A stretch of 64,000 nucleotides of DNA from assembly GCF_017976235.1 (NCBI RefSeq), contig NZ_JACVHC010000003.1:434001-498000 (forward strand). Direction: 5' to 3'. Position 1 is the stretch's first letter, and every line of letters starts with the position of its first letter. Positions 18,370 to 28,867 of this stretch are shown piece by piece. The notes beneath the pieces were generated by a model. The model worked only from the letters and a program-made list of their open reading frames with translations. It was not told where the DNA came from and ran no database searches. Source of the DNA: Pseudomonas anatoliensis (GTDB lineage: Bacteria > Pseudomonadota > Gammaproteobacteria > Pseudomonadales > Pseudomonadaceae). The position numbers and the translations under genes were made by a program.

Positions 18370-19093
18370 AATTTCCGCCCTGCATAAATACTACGGCGAT
18401 CACCACGTCCTCAAAGGCATCGACCTCAGCGTCGAGGAAGGCCAGGTGGTGGCGATCATCGGCCGCAGCGGCTCGGGCAAATCGACCTTGCTGCGTACAC
18501 TTAACGGCCTGGAGTCGATCAATGACGGCGTGATTGAAGTCGATGGCGAATACCTCGACGCCGCCCGCGCCGACCTGCGCAGCTTGCGGCAGAAAGTCGG
18601 CATGGTGTTCCAGCAGTTCAACCTGTTCCCGCACCTGACCGTTGGCGAAAACGTGATGCTCGCGCCGCAAGTGGTGCAGAAAGTGCCGAAGGCCAAGGCT
18701 GTCGAGCTGGCACGCGAGATGCTGGAGCGCGTCGGTCTGGGCGAAAAATTTGATGCCTTCCCGGATCGGCTGTCCGGCGGGCAACAGCAACGCGTGGCGA
18801 TTGCCAGGGCGTTGGCGATGTCGCCGAAAGTGCTGTTGTGTGACGAGATCACTTCGGCGCTGGACCCGGAGCTGGTCAACGAAGTGCTCGCCGTGGTTCG
18901 GCAACTGGCCAAAGAAGGCATGACGCTGATCATGGTCACCCACGAGATGCGCTTTGCCCGTGAGGTCGGCGACAAACTGGTGTTCATGCACCATGGCAAG
19001 GTGCATGAGGTCGGGGATCCGAAAGTGCTGTTCGCCAATCCGCAGACGGCGGAGCTGGCGAATTTCATTGGGACGGTTGAAGCGGTGGCCTGA
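18356..19093 (+). CDS. Amino acid ABC transporter ATP-binding protein
   Basis: A 245-residue ATPase of the GlnQ/HisP type. Walker A IIGRSGSGKSTLL near residue 35, Q-loop GMVFQQFNLFPHLTV, signature LSGGQQQRVAIARALAM, Walker B KVLLCDEITSALDPE and H-loop VTHEM are all present. It starts inside the end of the second permease gene (GGAAAGGAGA site before the ATG). It powers uptake with the three upstream gene products. Confidence 0.95.
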   Translation: MPLLRISALHKYYGDHHVLKGIDLSVEEGQVVAIIGRSGSGKSTLLRTLNGLESINDGVIEVDGEYLDAARADLRSLRQKVGMVFQQFNLFPHLTVGENVMLAPQVVQKVPKAKAVELAREMLERVGLGEKFDAFPDRLSGGQQQRVAIARALAMSPKVLLCDEITSALDPELVNEVLAVVRQLAKEGMTLIMVTHEMRFAREVGDKLVFMHHGKVHEVGDPKVLFANPQTAELANFIGTVEAVA

Positions 19094-19120
19094 AAAAGAG
19101 ATGCAGGGGCTTTTAAGGCC

Positions 19121-19214
19121 TCATCGCGGGCAAGCCCGCTCCCACAGGGTTCTATGTAGGAACAGGATTGTGCATTCGACGCAAAAACCTGTGGGAGCGG
19201 GCTTGCCCGCGATT
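19121..19214. repeat. REP inverted pair (GTGGGAGCGGGCTTGCCCGC family)
   Basis: Two facing copies, ATCGCGGGCAAGCCCGCTCC... and ...GGAGCGGGCTTGCCCGCGAT, about 45 bp apart. The same family recurs at 47831 and 53821 in sequence variants. Confidence 0.9.
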
Positions 19215-19330
19215 GACCGCGCAGCGGTCACCCGCACTCCCGTGTCAGATCAAGGGTTTGAACCGTGCGCGTTGGCGTCAGCCGTTGATCGTGGCACGAT
19301 GTCGGGGTTATCGACCGAGACCCCCTGATC

Positions 19331-20833
19331 ATGCCGCAATCCAAAGCCAAGAATCTGTCCCTGATCGCCGCAATCGACCTGGGCTCGAACAGCTTTCACA
19401 TGGTCGTGGCCAAGGCCCAGAATGGCGAAATACGCATTCTCGAGCGCCTCGGCGAGAAAGTGCAGCTGGCCGCCGGCATCGACGATCAGCGCCAGCTCAA
19501 CGAAGAATCGATGCAACGTGGCCTCGATTGCCTCAAGCGCTTTGCCCAACTGATCAACGGTATGCCGCTGGGCGCCGTGCGCATCGTCGGCACCAACGCC
19601 CTGCGTGAAGCGCGCAACCGTGGCGAATTCATCCGCCGCGCCGAAGAAATCCTCGGTCACCCGGTGGAAGTCATCTCCGGCCGTGAAGAGGCGCGCCTGA
19701 TTTACCTGGGCGTGTCGCACACCCTCGCCGACACCCCGGGCAAGCGTCTGGTCGCCGACATTGGCGGCGGCAGTACCGAATTCATCATTGGCCAGCGCTT
19801 CGAGCCGTTGCTGCGCGAAAGCCTGCAAATGGGCTGCGTCAGCTTCACCCAGCGCTACTTCAAGGACGGCAAGATCACCCCGGCCCGTTACGCCCAGGCG
19901 TACACCGCGGCACGGCTGGAGATCATGAGCATCGAACACGCCCTGCACCGCCTGACCTGGGATGAAGCCATCGGCTCCTCGGGCACCATTCGCGCCATTG
20001 GCCTGGCGCTGAAGGCCGGCGGGCACGGCACCGGCGAAGTGAATGCCGAAGGTTTGGCCTGGCTCAAACGCCGACTGTTCAAGCTGGGCGATGTCGACAA
20101 AATCGATTTCGACGGCATCAAACCCGACCGTCGGGCGATTTTCCCGGCAGGTCTGGCAATTCTCGAAGCGATCTTCGACGCCCTCGAATTGCAACGCATG
20201 GATCACTGCGAAGGCGCGCTGCGTGAAGGCGTGCTTTACGACCTGCTCGGCCGTCATCATCACGAAGACGTGCGCGAACGCACCCTGACTTCGTTGATGG
20301 AGCGTTATCACGTCGATGTCGAACAAGCGGCGCGGGTCGAACGCAAAGCCCTGCACGCCTTCGATCAGGTTGCCGTGGACTGGCAGCTGGATGACGGCAT
20401 CTGGCGCGAACTGCTGGGCTGGGCAGCGAAAGTGCACGAAGTCGGCCTCGACATCGCTCACTACCACTATCACAAGCACGGCGCCTATCTGATCGAACAC
20501 TCTGATCTGGCCGGGTTCTCCCGCGAAGACCAGCAGATGCTAGCCCTTTTGGTGCGCGGCCATCGCCGCAATATCCCCAAGGACAAGTTTGCCGATTTTG
20601 GTCAGGACGGCGACAAGCTGATCCGCCTCTGCGTGCTGCTGCGCTTTGCGATCCTGTTTCACCACATCCGTGGCACGCAGACGATGCCGCAGGTGGTGCT
20701 GCATGCCAACGGCAATAACCTTGATGTGGAATTTCCGCAGGACTGGCTGGATGAGAATCAGCTGACTCAGGCGGATTTCGGCCTCGAAGCCGATTGGCTG
20801 ACGCGGGTTGGCATCGTCCTCACCGTCCACTGA
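19331..20833 (+). CDS. ppx: Exopolyphosphatase Ppx
   Basis: Removes terminal phosphate from polyphosphate; Ppx/GppA family of the actin-like ATPase fold. The 500 residues carry the phosphate-binding loop [17 protein letters not shown] near the N-terminus, [22 protein letters not shown] near residue 140 and a C-terminal helical domain with the HD-like segment [18 protein letters not shown]. It converges on ppk, the polyphosphate-making gene, with a shared terminator between them. Confidence 0.96.
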   Translation: MPQSKAKNLSLIAAIDLGSNSFHMVVAKAQNGEIRILERLGEKVQLAAGIDDQRQLNEESMQRGLDCLKRFAQLINGMPLGAVRIVGTNALREARNRGEFIRRAEEILGHPVEVISGREEARLIYLGVSHTLADTPGKRLVADIGGGSTEFIIGQRFEPLLRESLQMGCVSFTQRYFKDGKITPARYAQAYTAARLEIMSIEHALHRLTWDEAIGSSGTIRAIGLALKAGGHGTGEVNAEGLAWLKRRLFKLGDVDKIDFDGIKPDRRAIFPAGLAILEAIFDALELQRMDHCEGALREGVLYDLLGRHHHEDVRERTLTSLMERYHVDVEQAARVERKALHAFDQVAVDWQLDDGIWRELLGWAAKVHEVGLDIAHYHYHKHGAYLIEHSDLAGFSREDQQMLALLVRGHRRNIPKDKFADFGQDGDKLIRLCVLLRFAILFHHIRGTQTMPQVVLHANGNNLDVEFPQDWLDENQLTQADFGLEADWLTRVGIVLTVH

Positions 20834-20846
20834 CATACCGCAAATC

Positions 20847-20943
20847 CCCCCTGTAGGAGCTGCCGCAGGCTGCGATCTTTTGATCTTGTTTTTAAGATCA
20901 AAAGATCGCAGCCTCGTTTCACTCGACAGCTCCTACAGGGGAT
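20847..20943. repeat. REP inverted pair (GTAGGAGCTGCC family)
   Basis: CTGTAGGAGCTGCCGCAGGC...GATCTTTTGATC and the facing copy ...GCTCCTACAGGG, with a small GATCTTG-TTTTT-AAGATC hairpin in the middle. The second copy is diverged (GCCTCGTTTCACTCGACAGC instead of the usual body). Confidence 0.88.
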
Positions 20944-20955
20944 TTTGGCTACAAA

Positions 20956-20984
20956 AAAGGCGATCCCGTGGGATCGCCTTTTTA
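20956..20984. terminator. Bidirectional terminator between ppx and ppk
   Basis: AAGGCGATCC-CGTG-GGATCGCCTT with A and T runs on the two sides can stop transcription from both convergent genes. Confidence 0.88.
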
Positions 20985-20996
20985 TTTGGCTGAAAG

Positions 20997-23222
20997 TCAG
21001 CTGCTCACCGGCAAAATCGGGCTACCCAACCGCTCCAGCAACGTTGCCTGCGCACTGCGCGGGTTCTGGTTGCCGGTTGGTGTGTTGCGAATGTAGCGGC
21101 CATCCGACTGCAGGCTCCAGCTGTGGGTGTTGTCGGTCAGGTACAGCTCCAGCTCTTTCTTGACCCGGGTCAGCAGCTTCTTGCCCTCCACCGGGAAGCA
21201 AGTCTCGACGCGCTTGTCGAGGTTGCGCTCCATCCAGTCGGCGCTGGAGAGGAACATCTGCTCCTCGCCGCCATTGAGGAAGTAGAACACTCGGGTGTGT
21301 TCCAGGAAGCGACCGATGATCGAGCGCACGTGAATATTGTGCGAAACCCCGGTAATGCCCGGACGCAGGCAGCACATGCCACGCACCACCAGATCGATGC
21401 GCACACCGGACTGGCTGGCCTTGTACAGCGCGCGGATGATCTTCGGATCGGTCAGCGAGTTGAACTTGGCAATGATGTGCGCCGGTTTGCCTTCGAGGGC
21501 GAACTGGGTCTCGCGGGCAATCATGTCGAGCATGCCCTTTTTCAGGGTGAACGGCGCGTGCAGCAGCTTCTTCATGCGCAGCGTCTTGCCCATGCCGATC
21601 AACTGGCTGAACAGTTTGCCGACGTCTTCGCACAAGGCGTCGTCAGAGGTCAGCAAGCTGTAGTCGGTGTAGAGCTTGGCGTTGCCGGCGTGGTAGTTAC
21701 CGGTACCCAAATGCGCGTAACGCACAATCTCGCCCTGCTCACGACGCAGGATCAACATCATTTTGGCGTGGGTCTTGAAGCCGACCACGCCATAGATCAC
21801 CACCGCACCGGCCGTTTGCAGACGGCTGGCCAGTTGCAGGTTGGACTCTTCGTCGAAGCGTGCGCGCAGCTCGATGACCGCAGTCACTTCCTTGCCGTTA
21901 CGCGCGGCGTCCACCAGCGCATCGACGATTTCCGAGTTGGCGCCGGAGCGGTACAGGGTCTGGCGCACGGCCAGAACGTGCGGATCTTTCGCCGCTTGGC
22001 GCAGCAGGTCGACCACCGGGGTGAACGACTCGAATGGGTGCAGCAGCAGGATGTCCTGCTTGCTGACCACACTGAAAATGTTCTCGCTGTTCTGCAGCAG
22101 TTTCGGGATCTGCGGGGTGAACGGCGTGTATTGCAGCTCCGGATGGCTGTCCAGACCGGTGATGCTGAACAGGCGCGTCAGGTTGACCGGGCCGTTGACC
22201 TGATACAGCTCGTTCTCGCTCAGGTTGAACTGCTTGAGCAGGTAATCCGAAAGCAGTTTCGGGCAGGTGTCGGCAACCTCAAGACGCACCGCATCACCGT
22301 AACGACGGGAGAACAGCTCGCCACGCAGCGCACGGGCCAAGTCTTCGACGTCTTCGGAATCGAGCGCCAGGTCAGCGTTTCGGGTCAGACGGAACTGGTA
22401 GCAGCCCTTGACCTTCATGCCCTGGAACAGGTCATCGGCGTGAGCGTGGATCATCGACGACAGGAACACATAGTTGTCGCCAGCGCCGCCAACTTCTTCC
22501 GGCACTTTGATAATCCGTGGCAGCAGACGCGGCGCCGGGATGATCGCCAGACCGGAATCGCGACCGAAGGCGTCGATGCCTTCCAGCTCGACGATGAAGT
22601 TCAGGCTCTTGTTCACCAGCAACGGGAACGGGTGCGTCGGGTCGAGGCCGATCGGGGTGATGATCGGCGCGATCTCGTCGCGGAAATAACGGCGCACCCA
22701 GGTCTTGATCTTGGTCGTCCAGTTACGGCGACGGATGAAACGGACCTGATGCTTTTCAAGCTCGGGCAAAAGAATGTCGTTGAGAATCGCGTATTGGCGA
22801 TCGACATGGCCGTGCACCAATTCGCTGATACGGGCCAAGGCTTGATGCGGCTGCAAGCCATCGGCACCAGCCTGTTCGCGGGCAAAGGTGATTTGCTTCT
22901 TGAGACCGGCGACGCGAATTTCGAAGAATTCGTCGAGGTTGCTCGAGAAGATCAGCAGGAACTTCAGCCGCTCGAGCAACGGATAGGACTCGTCCAGCGC
23001 CTGTTCCAGCACGCGGATATTGAACTGCAATTGCGAGAGCTCACGGTGGATGTACAGGCTGCTGTCATCCAGGCCGGGAATGGCGATCGCCGGCACCGCC
23101 GCAGCGGTTTCGGTGACCGGCGCGGGTGGCGCTGGCTCCAGTTCCGGCGGGGTTTCGGTGATTTGTTCGACCACCGGCTGAGCTTCTTTTACGGCAACTT
23201 CAGTGAGTCCTTCGGTATTCAT
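20997..23222 (-). CDS. ppk: Polyphosphate kinase Ppk1
   Basis: Membrane-associated enzyme making polyphosphate from ATP. The 741 residues include a ~50-residue Pro/Ala/Glu-rich N-terminal extension, then [20 protein letters not shown] of the PPK N domain, the head domain, and two phospholipase-D-like catalytic domains. Catalytic histidine segments [13 protein letters not shown] and the [19 protein letters not shown] block are intact. hemB ends 18 bp upstream, so hemB-ppk probably form an operon. Confidence 0.97.
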   Translation of the reverse strand: MNTEGLTEVAVKEAQPVVEQITETPPELEPAPPAPVTETAAAVPAIAIPGLDDSSLYIHRELSQLQFNIRVLEQALDESYPLLERLKFLLIFSSNLDEFFEIRVAGLKKQITFAREQAGADGLQPHQALARISELVHGHVDRQYAILNDILLPELEKHQVRFIRRRNWTTKIKTWVRRYFRDEIAPIITPIGLDPTHPFPLLVNKSLNFIVELEGIDAFGRDSGLAIIPAPRLLPRIIKVPEEVGGAGDNYVFLSSMIHAHADDLFQGMKVKGCYQFRLTRNADLALDSEDVEDLARALRGELFSRRYGDAVRLEVADTCPKLLSDYLLKQFNLSENELYQVNGPVNLTRLFSITGLDSHPELQYTPFTPQIPKLLQNSENIFSVVSKQDILLLHPFESFTPVVDLLRQAAKDPHVLAVRQTLYRSGANSEIVDALVDAARNGKEVTAVIELRARFDEESNLQLASRLQTAGAVVIYGVVGFKTHAKMMLILRREQGEIVRYAHLGTGNYHAGNAKLYTDYSLLTSDDALCEDVGKLFSQLIGMGKTLRMKKLLHAPFTLKKGMLDMIARETQFALEGKPAHIIAKFNSLTDPKIIRALYKASQSGVRIDLVVRGMCCLRPGITGVSHNIHVRSIIGRFLEHTRVFYFLNGGEEQMFLSSADWMERNLDKRVETCFPVEGKKLLTRVKKELELYLTDNTHSWSLQSDGRYIRNTPTGNQNPRSAQATLLERLGSPILPVSS

Positions 23223-23240
23223 GGAATGTTCCTGGGAGGG

Positions 23241-24380
<1,140 letters not shown>

Positions 24381-24398
24381 TCACGTCGAGACACATTT

Positions 24399-24420
24399 GG
24401 ACACTTTCATGAATGTGTCC
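24399..24420. promoter_or_regulatory. 22-bp near-perfect palindrome upstream of dedA-type gene
   Basis: GGACAC-T-TTCATGAA-T-GTGTCC has one mismatched pair in eleven and lies 42 bp before the DedA-family start, between the divergent hemB and DedA genes. It has the form of a dimeric regulator operator; the regulator is unknown. Confidence 0.5.
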
Positions 24421-24461
24421 GAAGGGTTAGGCTGCGCGTTCATTTCGCCAGCACCCAGACA

Positions 24462-25112
24462 ATGCTCCAACAATTTCTGCATGACTTTGGCTACTTCGCC
24501 CTGTTTCTCGGGACGTTCTTCGAAGGCGAAACCATTCTGGTGCTCGCGGGTTTTCTCGCGTTCCGTGGTTACATGGACATCAATCTGGTGGTGGTCGTGG
24601 CGTTCTGCGGCAGCTATGCCGGTGATCAGCTGTGGTACTTCCTGGGGCGCAAGCACGGGCGCAAATTGCTCGCGCGCAAACCGCGCTGGCAATTGATGGG
24701 CGACCGGGCGCTGGAGCACATTCGTAAGCATCCTGACATCTGGGTCCTGAGCTTCCGCTTCGTTTATGGCTTGCGCACGGTGATGCCGGTGGCGATCGGC
24801 CTGTCGGGGTATCCGCCGGGGCGTTATCTGTTGCTGAACGGCATCGGCGCAGCCATCTGGGCCACCGCGCTGGCGGCTGCGGCTTACCATTTCGGCGCAG
24901 TGCTGGAAGGTATGCTCGGCAGCATCAAGAAATACGAACTGTGGGTCCTCGGCGCCCTGCTGGTATTGGGCGTTGGCCTGTGGCTGCGTCGCCGCTTCAA
25001 GAATGCGCGTCTGGCGAAGAAAATCTACGCCGACGAGCAAGCTGCGAAAGCCGCGCAGTTGCAGCAAGCCGAACTGGCCAATCCCGCCGAACCCAAGACA
25101 CCAGCCGAGTAA
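24462..25112 (+). CDS. DedA family membrane protein
   Basis: A 216-residue inner-membrane protein of the DedA/VTT superfamily, thought to flip undecaprenyl phosphate or phospholipids. Seen: the re-entrant region FGYFALFLGTFFEGETILVLAGFLA, GSYAGDQLWYFLGRKHGRKLLAR, and the signature FRFVYGLRTVMPVAIGLSG near residue 110. Two or three membrane helices follow, then a charged tail (KNARLAKKIYADEQAAKAAQ). No nearby operon partner. Confidence 0.92.
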   Translation: MLQQFLHDFGYFALFLGTFFEGETILVLAGFLAFRGYMDINLVVVVAFCGSYAGDQLWYFLGRKHGRKLLARKPRWQLMGDRALEHIRKHPDIWVLSFRFVYGLRTVMPVAIGLSGYPPGRYLLLNGIGAAIWATALAAAAYHFGAVLEGMLGSIKKYELWVLGALLVLGVGLWLRRRFKNARLAKKIYADEQAAKAAQLQQAELANPAEPKTPAE

Positions 25113-25399
25113 CTCGCTGGCGGGCGGCGCTCGCCATCCCACACTGCGCACAGCAGTGTGGTCCCCCGAAATCATCAGTTCATCGTCGCCCTCTTCCTGG
25201 CACGAGTCGAACAGTCGCCCCAAATAATGAACACCCCGCCGTCGTTGCGATCCATGTAGAGAGCGCTCCGTGCATGCTGTGTCCGATGATTGGACGGCGT
25301 GAGTCCTGAGACTGACCGTAGGGGTCGCCACCCATAAACCCTATGGCAACGCGCGATAAATTAGTGGACATTTAGCGCTATGAATCTGGAGAGAAAACC
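25113..25399. other. Intergenic stretch with hairpin, no gene seen
   Basis: Contains the perfect nine-bp stem CCACACTGC-GCACA-GCAGTGTGG at 25139-25161 just after the DedA gene, without a T run. The rest carries the promoter and leader of elbB; no convincing reading frame. Confidence 0.4.
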
Positions 25400-26068
25400 A
25401 TGAGCAAAAAAGTTGCAGTGATCCTGTCCGGCAGTGGCGTTTACGACGGCGCCGAGATCCATGAAAGCGTCATTACCCTGCTGCGCCTCGATCAACGCGG
25501 CGCGCAGGTGCAGTGTTTCGCCCCGAACATCTCGCAATTGCATGTGATCAATCACCTGACTGGCGAAGAAATGCCCGAGTCGCGCAACGTGCTGGTGGAA
25601 TCGGCGCGCATTGCTCGCGGCAACATCAAGGACATCCGCGAAGCCGACGTCGAAGACTTCGATGCGCTGATCGTGCCCGGCGGTTTTGGCGCGGCGAAGA
25701 ACCTCTCGAACTTCGCCATCGAAGGCGCTGGCTGCACCGTGCAGCCAGACGTGCTGGCCTTGGCCGAAGCGTTTGCCGAAGCGGGCAAACCGGTGGGGCT
25801 GATCTGCATCTCGCCGGCACTCGCGGCGAAAATCTACGGCCCGGGCGTAACCTGCACCATCGGCAACGATGCCGACACCGCCACGGCGATGAACAAGATG
25901 GGCGCGACCCACGAAGACTGCGCCGTGACCGACATCATCGAAGACAAGGCGCGCAAACTGGTGACAACCCCGGCGTATATGCTGGCGCAGAACATCAGCG
26001 AAGCGGCTTCGGGGATCAACAAACTGGTCGACCGTGTGCTCGAATTGACTCACGAGAACGACGCCTGA
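25400..26068 (+). CDS. elbB: Isoprenoid biosynthesis glyoxalase ElbB
   Basis: A 222-residue DJ-1/PfpI superfamily protein. The nucleophile-elbow cysteine C136 is in GLICISPALAAKI and the acid residue region is VYDGAEIHESV. ElbB proteins show glyoxalase activity on small dicarbonyls in vitro and were linked genetically to isoprenoid synthesis; the physiological role is unclear. A GGAGAG site precedes the ATG. A REP pair follows. Confidence 0.93.
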   Translation: MSKKVAVILSGSGVYDGAEIHESVITLLRLDQRGAQVQCFAPNISQLHVINHLTGEEMPESRNVLVESARIARGNIKDIREADVEDFDALIVPGGFGAAKNLSNFAIEGAGCTVQPDVLALAEAFAEAGKPVGLICISPALAAKIYGPGVTCTIGNDADTATAMNKMGATHEDCAVTDIIEDKARKLVTTPAYMLAQNISEAASGINKLVDRVLELTHENDA

Positions 26069-26090
26069 CCCGGTCTTGCTGCCAAGCTTT

Positions 26091-26198
26091 TGTGGCGAGG
26101 GGATTTATCCCCGATGGGCTGCGAAGCGGCCCTGTTTTTTTACTGAAACGCCGGGGCCTGCTGCGCAGTCCATCGGGGATAAATCCCCTCACCACAGG
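26091..26198. repeat. REP inverted pair (GAGGGGATTTATCCCC family)
   Basis: TGTGGCGAGGGGATTTATCC...GATGGGCTGCG and the facing copy ending GGGATAAATCCCCTCACCAC. Same family at 33620 (compact form), 53064 and 58652. Confidence 0.9.
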
Positions 26199-26210
26199 AT
26201 CCGCGTTGAA

Positions 26211-26666
26211 TCACGGTTTGCGAGTAAGGCGAGTCAGGATGCGGTCCAGCGCATTGGCAAACGCCTGTTTCTCGCGGTCACCGAATGGCGCAGGGCCGCC
26301 GCTCATCTGGCCCTGTTCGCGCAGATCGGTGAACAGGTTGCGTACTGCCAACCGGTCACCCATGTTCTTCTCGTCGAACTCCTTGCCACGCGGATCCAGC
26401 GCTGCCACGCCCTTCTTCACTAGCCGATCGGCCAGCGGAATATCGCTGCAAATCACCAGTTCACCGGGCACCGCGTGCTCGACCAGATAATCGTCCGCCG
26501 CATCCGGGCCGCTCGGCACCACGATCAACTTGACGATGGCCAGCCCCGGCTTGATCTGCGGCTGCCCGGCCACCAGCACCACTTCGTACTGTCGCTTGAG
26601 GGCAAACTTCACCACCAGATCCTTCGCCGCCCGCGGACAGGCGTCGGCATCGATCCATACACGCAT
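26211..26666 (-). CDS. UPF0178 family protein (YaiI/YqxD)
   Basis: A 151-residue conserved protein with the N-terminal PIN-like motif MRVWIDADACPRAAKDLV and an internal DAADDYLVEHAVPGELVICSDIPLADR block carrying the other acidic residues. The fold suggests a nuclease, but activity has not been shown to my knowledge. Stand-alone gene flanked on both sides by REP pairs. Confidence 0.93.
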   Translation of the reverse strand: MRVWIDADACPRAAKDLVVKFALKRQYEVVLVAGQPQIKPGLAIVKLIVVPSGPDAADDYLVEHAVPGELVICSDIPLADRLVKKGVAALDPRGKEFDEKNMGDRLAVRNLFTDLREQGQMSGGPAPFGDREKQAFANALDRILTRLTRKP

Positions 26667-26686
26667 TTTGTTTACCTCTTAAAAGC

Positions 26687-26788
26687 AAAAGATCGCAGCC
26701 TTCGGCAGCGCCTACAGGGTTTTCGGTGGTCACAAACAGTGTGATCACCTCAATCCCCTGTAGGAGCTGCCGCAGGCTGCGATCTTTT
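26687..26788. repeat. REP inverted pair (GTAGGAGCTGCC family)
   Basis: AAAAGATCGCAGCCTTCGGC... facing ...CTGTAGGAGCTGCCGCAGGC..GATCTTTT, with GTGGTCACAAACAGTGTGATCAC-type imperfect repeat between. Confidence 0.9.
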
Positions 26789-26801
26789 CAGGATCACACA
26801 A

Positions 26802-28700
26802 TCAAGCAGCAGAAACCCGCTTCTTCTCCGCCACCCAACTACGCCCATACAACACAACAATCGCCAGAATCGCCACTGCCTGCGCCGCCAGCGAATACGC
26901 GTCGGCGTGAATCCCCAGCCAATCGAAATCGAAGAACGGCACTGGCCGTGTGCCGAAGATCCCGGCTTCTTGCAGCGCCTTGACGCCATGCCCGGCAAAC
27001 ACCACCGACAGCGCACACAGCAGCGCCGCGTTGATGCTGAAGAACAGCGTCAGCGGCAGTTTCGCCGAACCGCGCAAGATCACCCATGCAAGCCCGACCA
27101 GCAGCACCAGCGCAGTCGCGCCGCCGGCCAACACGGCGTTGTGCCCGGCAGGACCGGCCTGCAACCAGAGGGTTTCGTAGAACAGGATCACTTCGAACAG
27201 CTCGCGGTACACCGAGAAGAACGCCAGTATCGCGAAGCCGAAACGCCCGCCGCCGCCAACCAGACTGCTTTTGATGTAATCCTGCCAGGCGGCGGCGTGC
27301 CGACGGTCGTGCATCCACACGCCCAGCCACAGCACCATCACGCTGGCGAACAGCGCCGTGGCGCCTTCGAGCAATTCGCGCTGCGAGCCGCTGACGTCGA
27401 TCACGTACGCCGCCAGCGCCCAGGTGGCGAGGCCGGCCAGCAACGCCAGGCCCCAACCGACGTTGACGCTGCGCACGGCCGACTGCTGGCCGGTGTTGCG
27501 CAGGAACGCGAGGATCGCTGCCAGCACCAGAATCGCTTCAAGACCTTCACGCAGCAAAATAAGCAGGCCGGAGATGTAGCTCAACGACCAGCTCAAACCA
27601 TCGCTGCCGAGCAACCCGGCGGACTCTTTCAGCTTCGCCTTGGCCGCATCCAGACGCTGCTCGGCTTGGGCAACCGGCAGGCCATCCTGCAACGACTGCC
27701 GATAGGCCATCAGGGATTTTTCGGTGTCCTTGCGTACGTTGGCGTCGACGTTATCCAGCGAACTCTCGACCAGCTCGAACCCTTCCAGGTACGCCGCCAC
27801 CGACAGGTCGTAGGCCTGATCGTGCTCACCCGCGCGGTAGGCCGCGAGGCTCTTGTCCAGCGTCGCAGCGGTGTAGTCGAGCAACTGCGCGGGGCCACGT
27901 TTGACCTGCGGCGGCTGCGCACGCTGGGCGCGGAAGGTCGCGGCGGCTTGCGCGCCTTCGGCGGCCTGCACTTCCGTCGGTGTCTGGCGCGCCAGATCTG
28001 CGATGTTGTAACTCTTTTCGGATTTGGCCGCCGCTGCATCGGCACTGAACCCAGCGATGTAAGTGGCCAGATCCCAACGCTGGCGATCATCGAGCTGATC
28101 GGCAAACGCCGGCATGTCGGTGCCTTCGACGCCTTGGCCGAGAGTGCTGTAGATCGCGTACAGGCTCAGGTGATCCATGCGCACCGCATCACGCAGATTG
28201 GCGGGCGCAGGCGTCAGTCCGACACCTGCCGGGCCGTCACCGGCGCCTGTGTCGCCGTGGCACACCGAGCAATTCTGCGCATAGAGCGGCGCACCACGGA
28301 TCGGGTCCGGGGTGATGATCGGCGCCTGGCTCACTTCATACGCCACCGCCAGTTTTGCACCCAGTTGCCGTGCCTGACGGGCCACTTCGGCGCCGTCCTG
28401 CTTGGCACTGATGGCTGCATGCAACGCAGCGACGCCCTGCTCCAGCGCAGCTTTTCCGGGCTTGGCCGGCAGGTTGGCGATCAAGCCTTGCAGCGCTTGG
28501 GTGAATTCCAGCTGTTCGCGGTATTCGGAGTCATCCATGACTTTGCCCGCGGCTACCGTTGGCGGGTAGTCAGCGCTGATGTAATCAAGCAGGTGCAGCG
28601 CTTGCGGCGCGCCTTCCACGGTATCGGCCAGCAGGTTGGAGCTGCTCAGGGCGAACAACGGGAACACCAGCCAGGCCAGGAATCGGGACGAGGCAGTCAT
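26802..28700 (-). CDS. Cytochrome c / FTR1 iron permease fusion protein
   Basis: A 632-residue inner-membrane protein. Order: signal peptide (~1-25), a cytochrome c domain with haem site C144-S-V-C147-H148 and likely axial M196, a periplasmic helical region (~230-365), then an FTR1-type permease with seven or so membrane helices. Iron-site motifs R384-E-G-L-E388 and R499-E-L-F-E503 are intact. FTR1 permeases take up iron after ferrous oxidation; the fused haem domain may pass that electron on. No efeO/efeB-like genes are adjacent. Substrate and electron route are inference. Confidence 0.92.
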   Translation of the reverse strand: MTASSRFLAWLVFPLFALSSSNLLADTVEGAPQALHLLDYISADYPPTVAAGKVMDDSEYREQLEFTQALQGLIANLPAKPGKAALEQGVAALHAAISAKQDGAEVARQARQLGAKLAVAYEVSQAPIITPDPIRGAPLYAQNCSVCHGDTGAGDGPAGVGLTPAPANLRDAVRMDHLSLYAIYSTLGQGVEGTDMPAFADQLDDRQRWDLATYIAGFSADAAAAKSEKSYNIADLARQTPTEVQAAEGAQAAATFRAQRAQPPQVKRGPAQLLDYTAATLDKSLAAYRAGEHDQAYDLSVAAYLEGFELVESSLDNVDANVRKDTEKSLMAYRQSLQDGLPVAQAEQRLDAAKAKLKESAGLLGSDGLSWSLSYISGLLILLREGLEAILVLAAILAFLRNTGQQSAVRSVNVGWGLALLAGLATWALAAYVIDVSGSQRELLEGATALFASVMVLWLGVWMHDRRHAAAWQDYIKSSLVGGGGRFGFAILAFFSVYRELFEVILFYETLWLQAGPAGHNAVLAGGATALVLLVGLAWVILRGSAKLPLTLFFSINAALLCALSVVFAGHGVKALQEAGIFGTRPVPFFDFDWLGIHADAYSLAAQAVAILAIVVLYGRSWVAEKKRVSAA

Positions 28701-28817
28701 GAATGAGTCTCAAATGGTAATACGAAGTTACATATTGTTCACTTCGAAACCGATTCACTCAAGCTTTCTCGCAGATTTGCGCGGCGCCAACCTCTGCTCA
28801 ACGCCAACACTCATCCC

Positions 28818-28823
28818 TATAAT
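28818..28823 (+). promoter_or_regulatory. -10 element upstream of first COG3014 lipoprotein gene
   Basis: Perfect TATAAT followed by a GC-rich discriminator (GCCGGCGCG). The -35 region is poor. The paralogous gene has the same TATAATGCCG at 30299. Confidence 0.55.
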
Positions 28824-28867
28824 GCCGGCGCGCTACGCCCTTTGAGCTCAAGGAAGAACCGCTGCCC

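Noticed and set aside
28712..28730. Possible Fur box upstream of the FTR1 fusion gene
   Set aside because: Only the left half (AATGGTAAT) resembles the consensus; the right half does not match.
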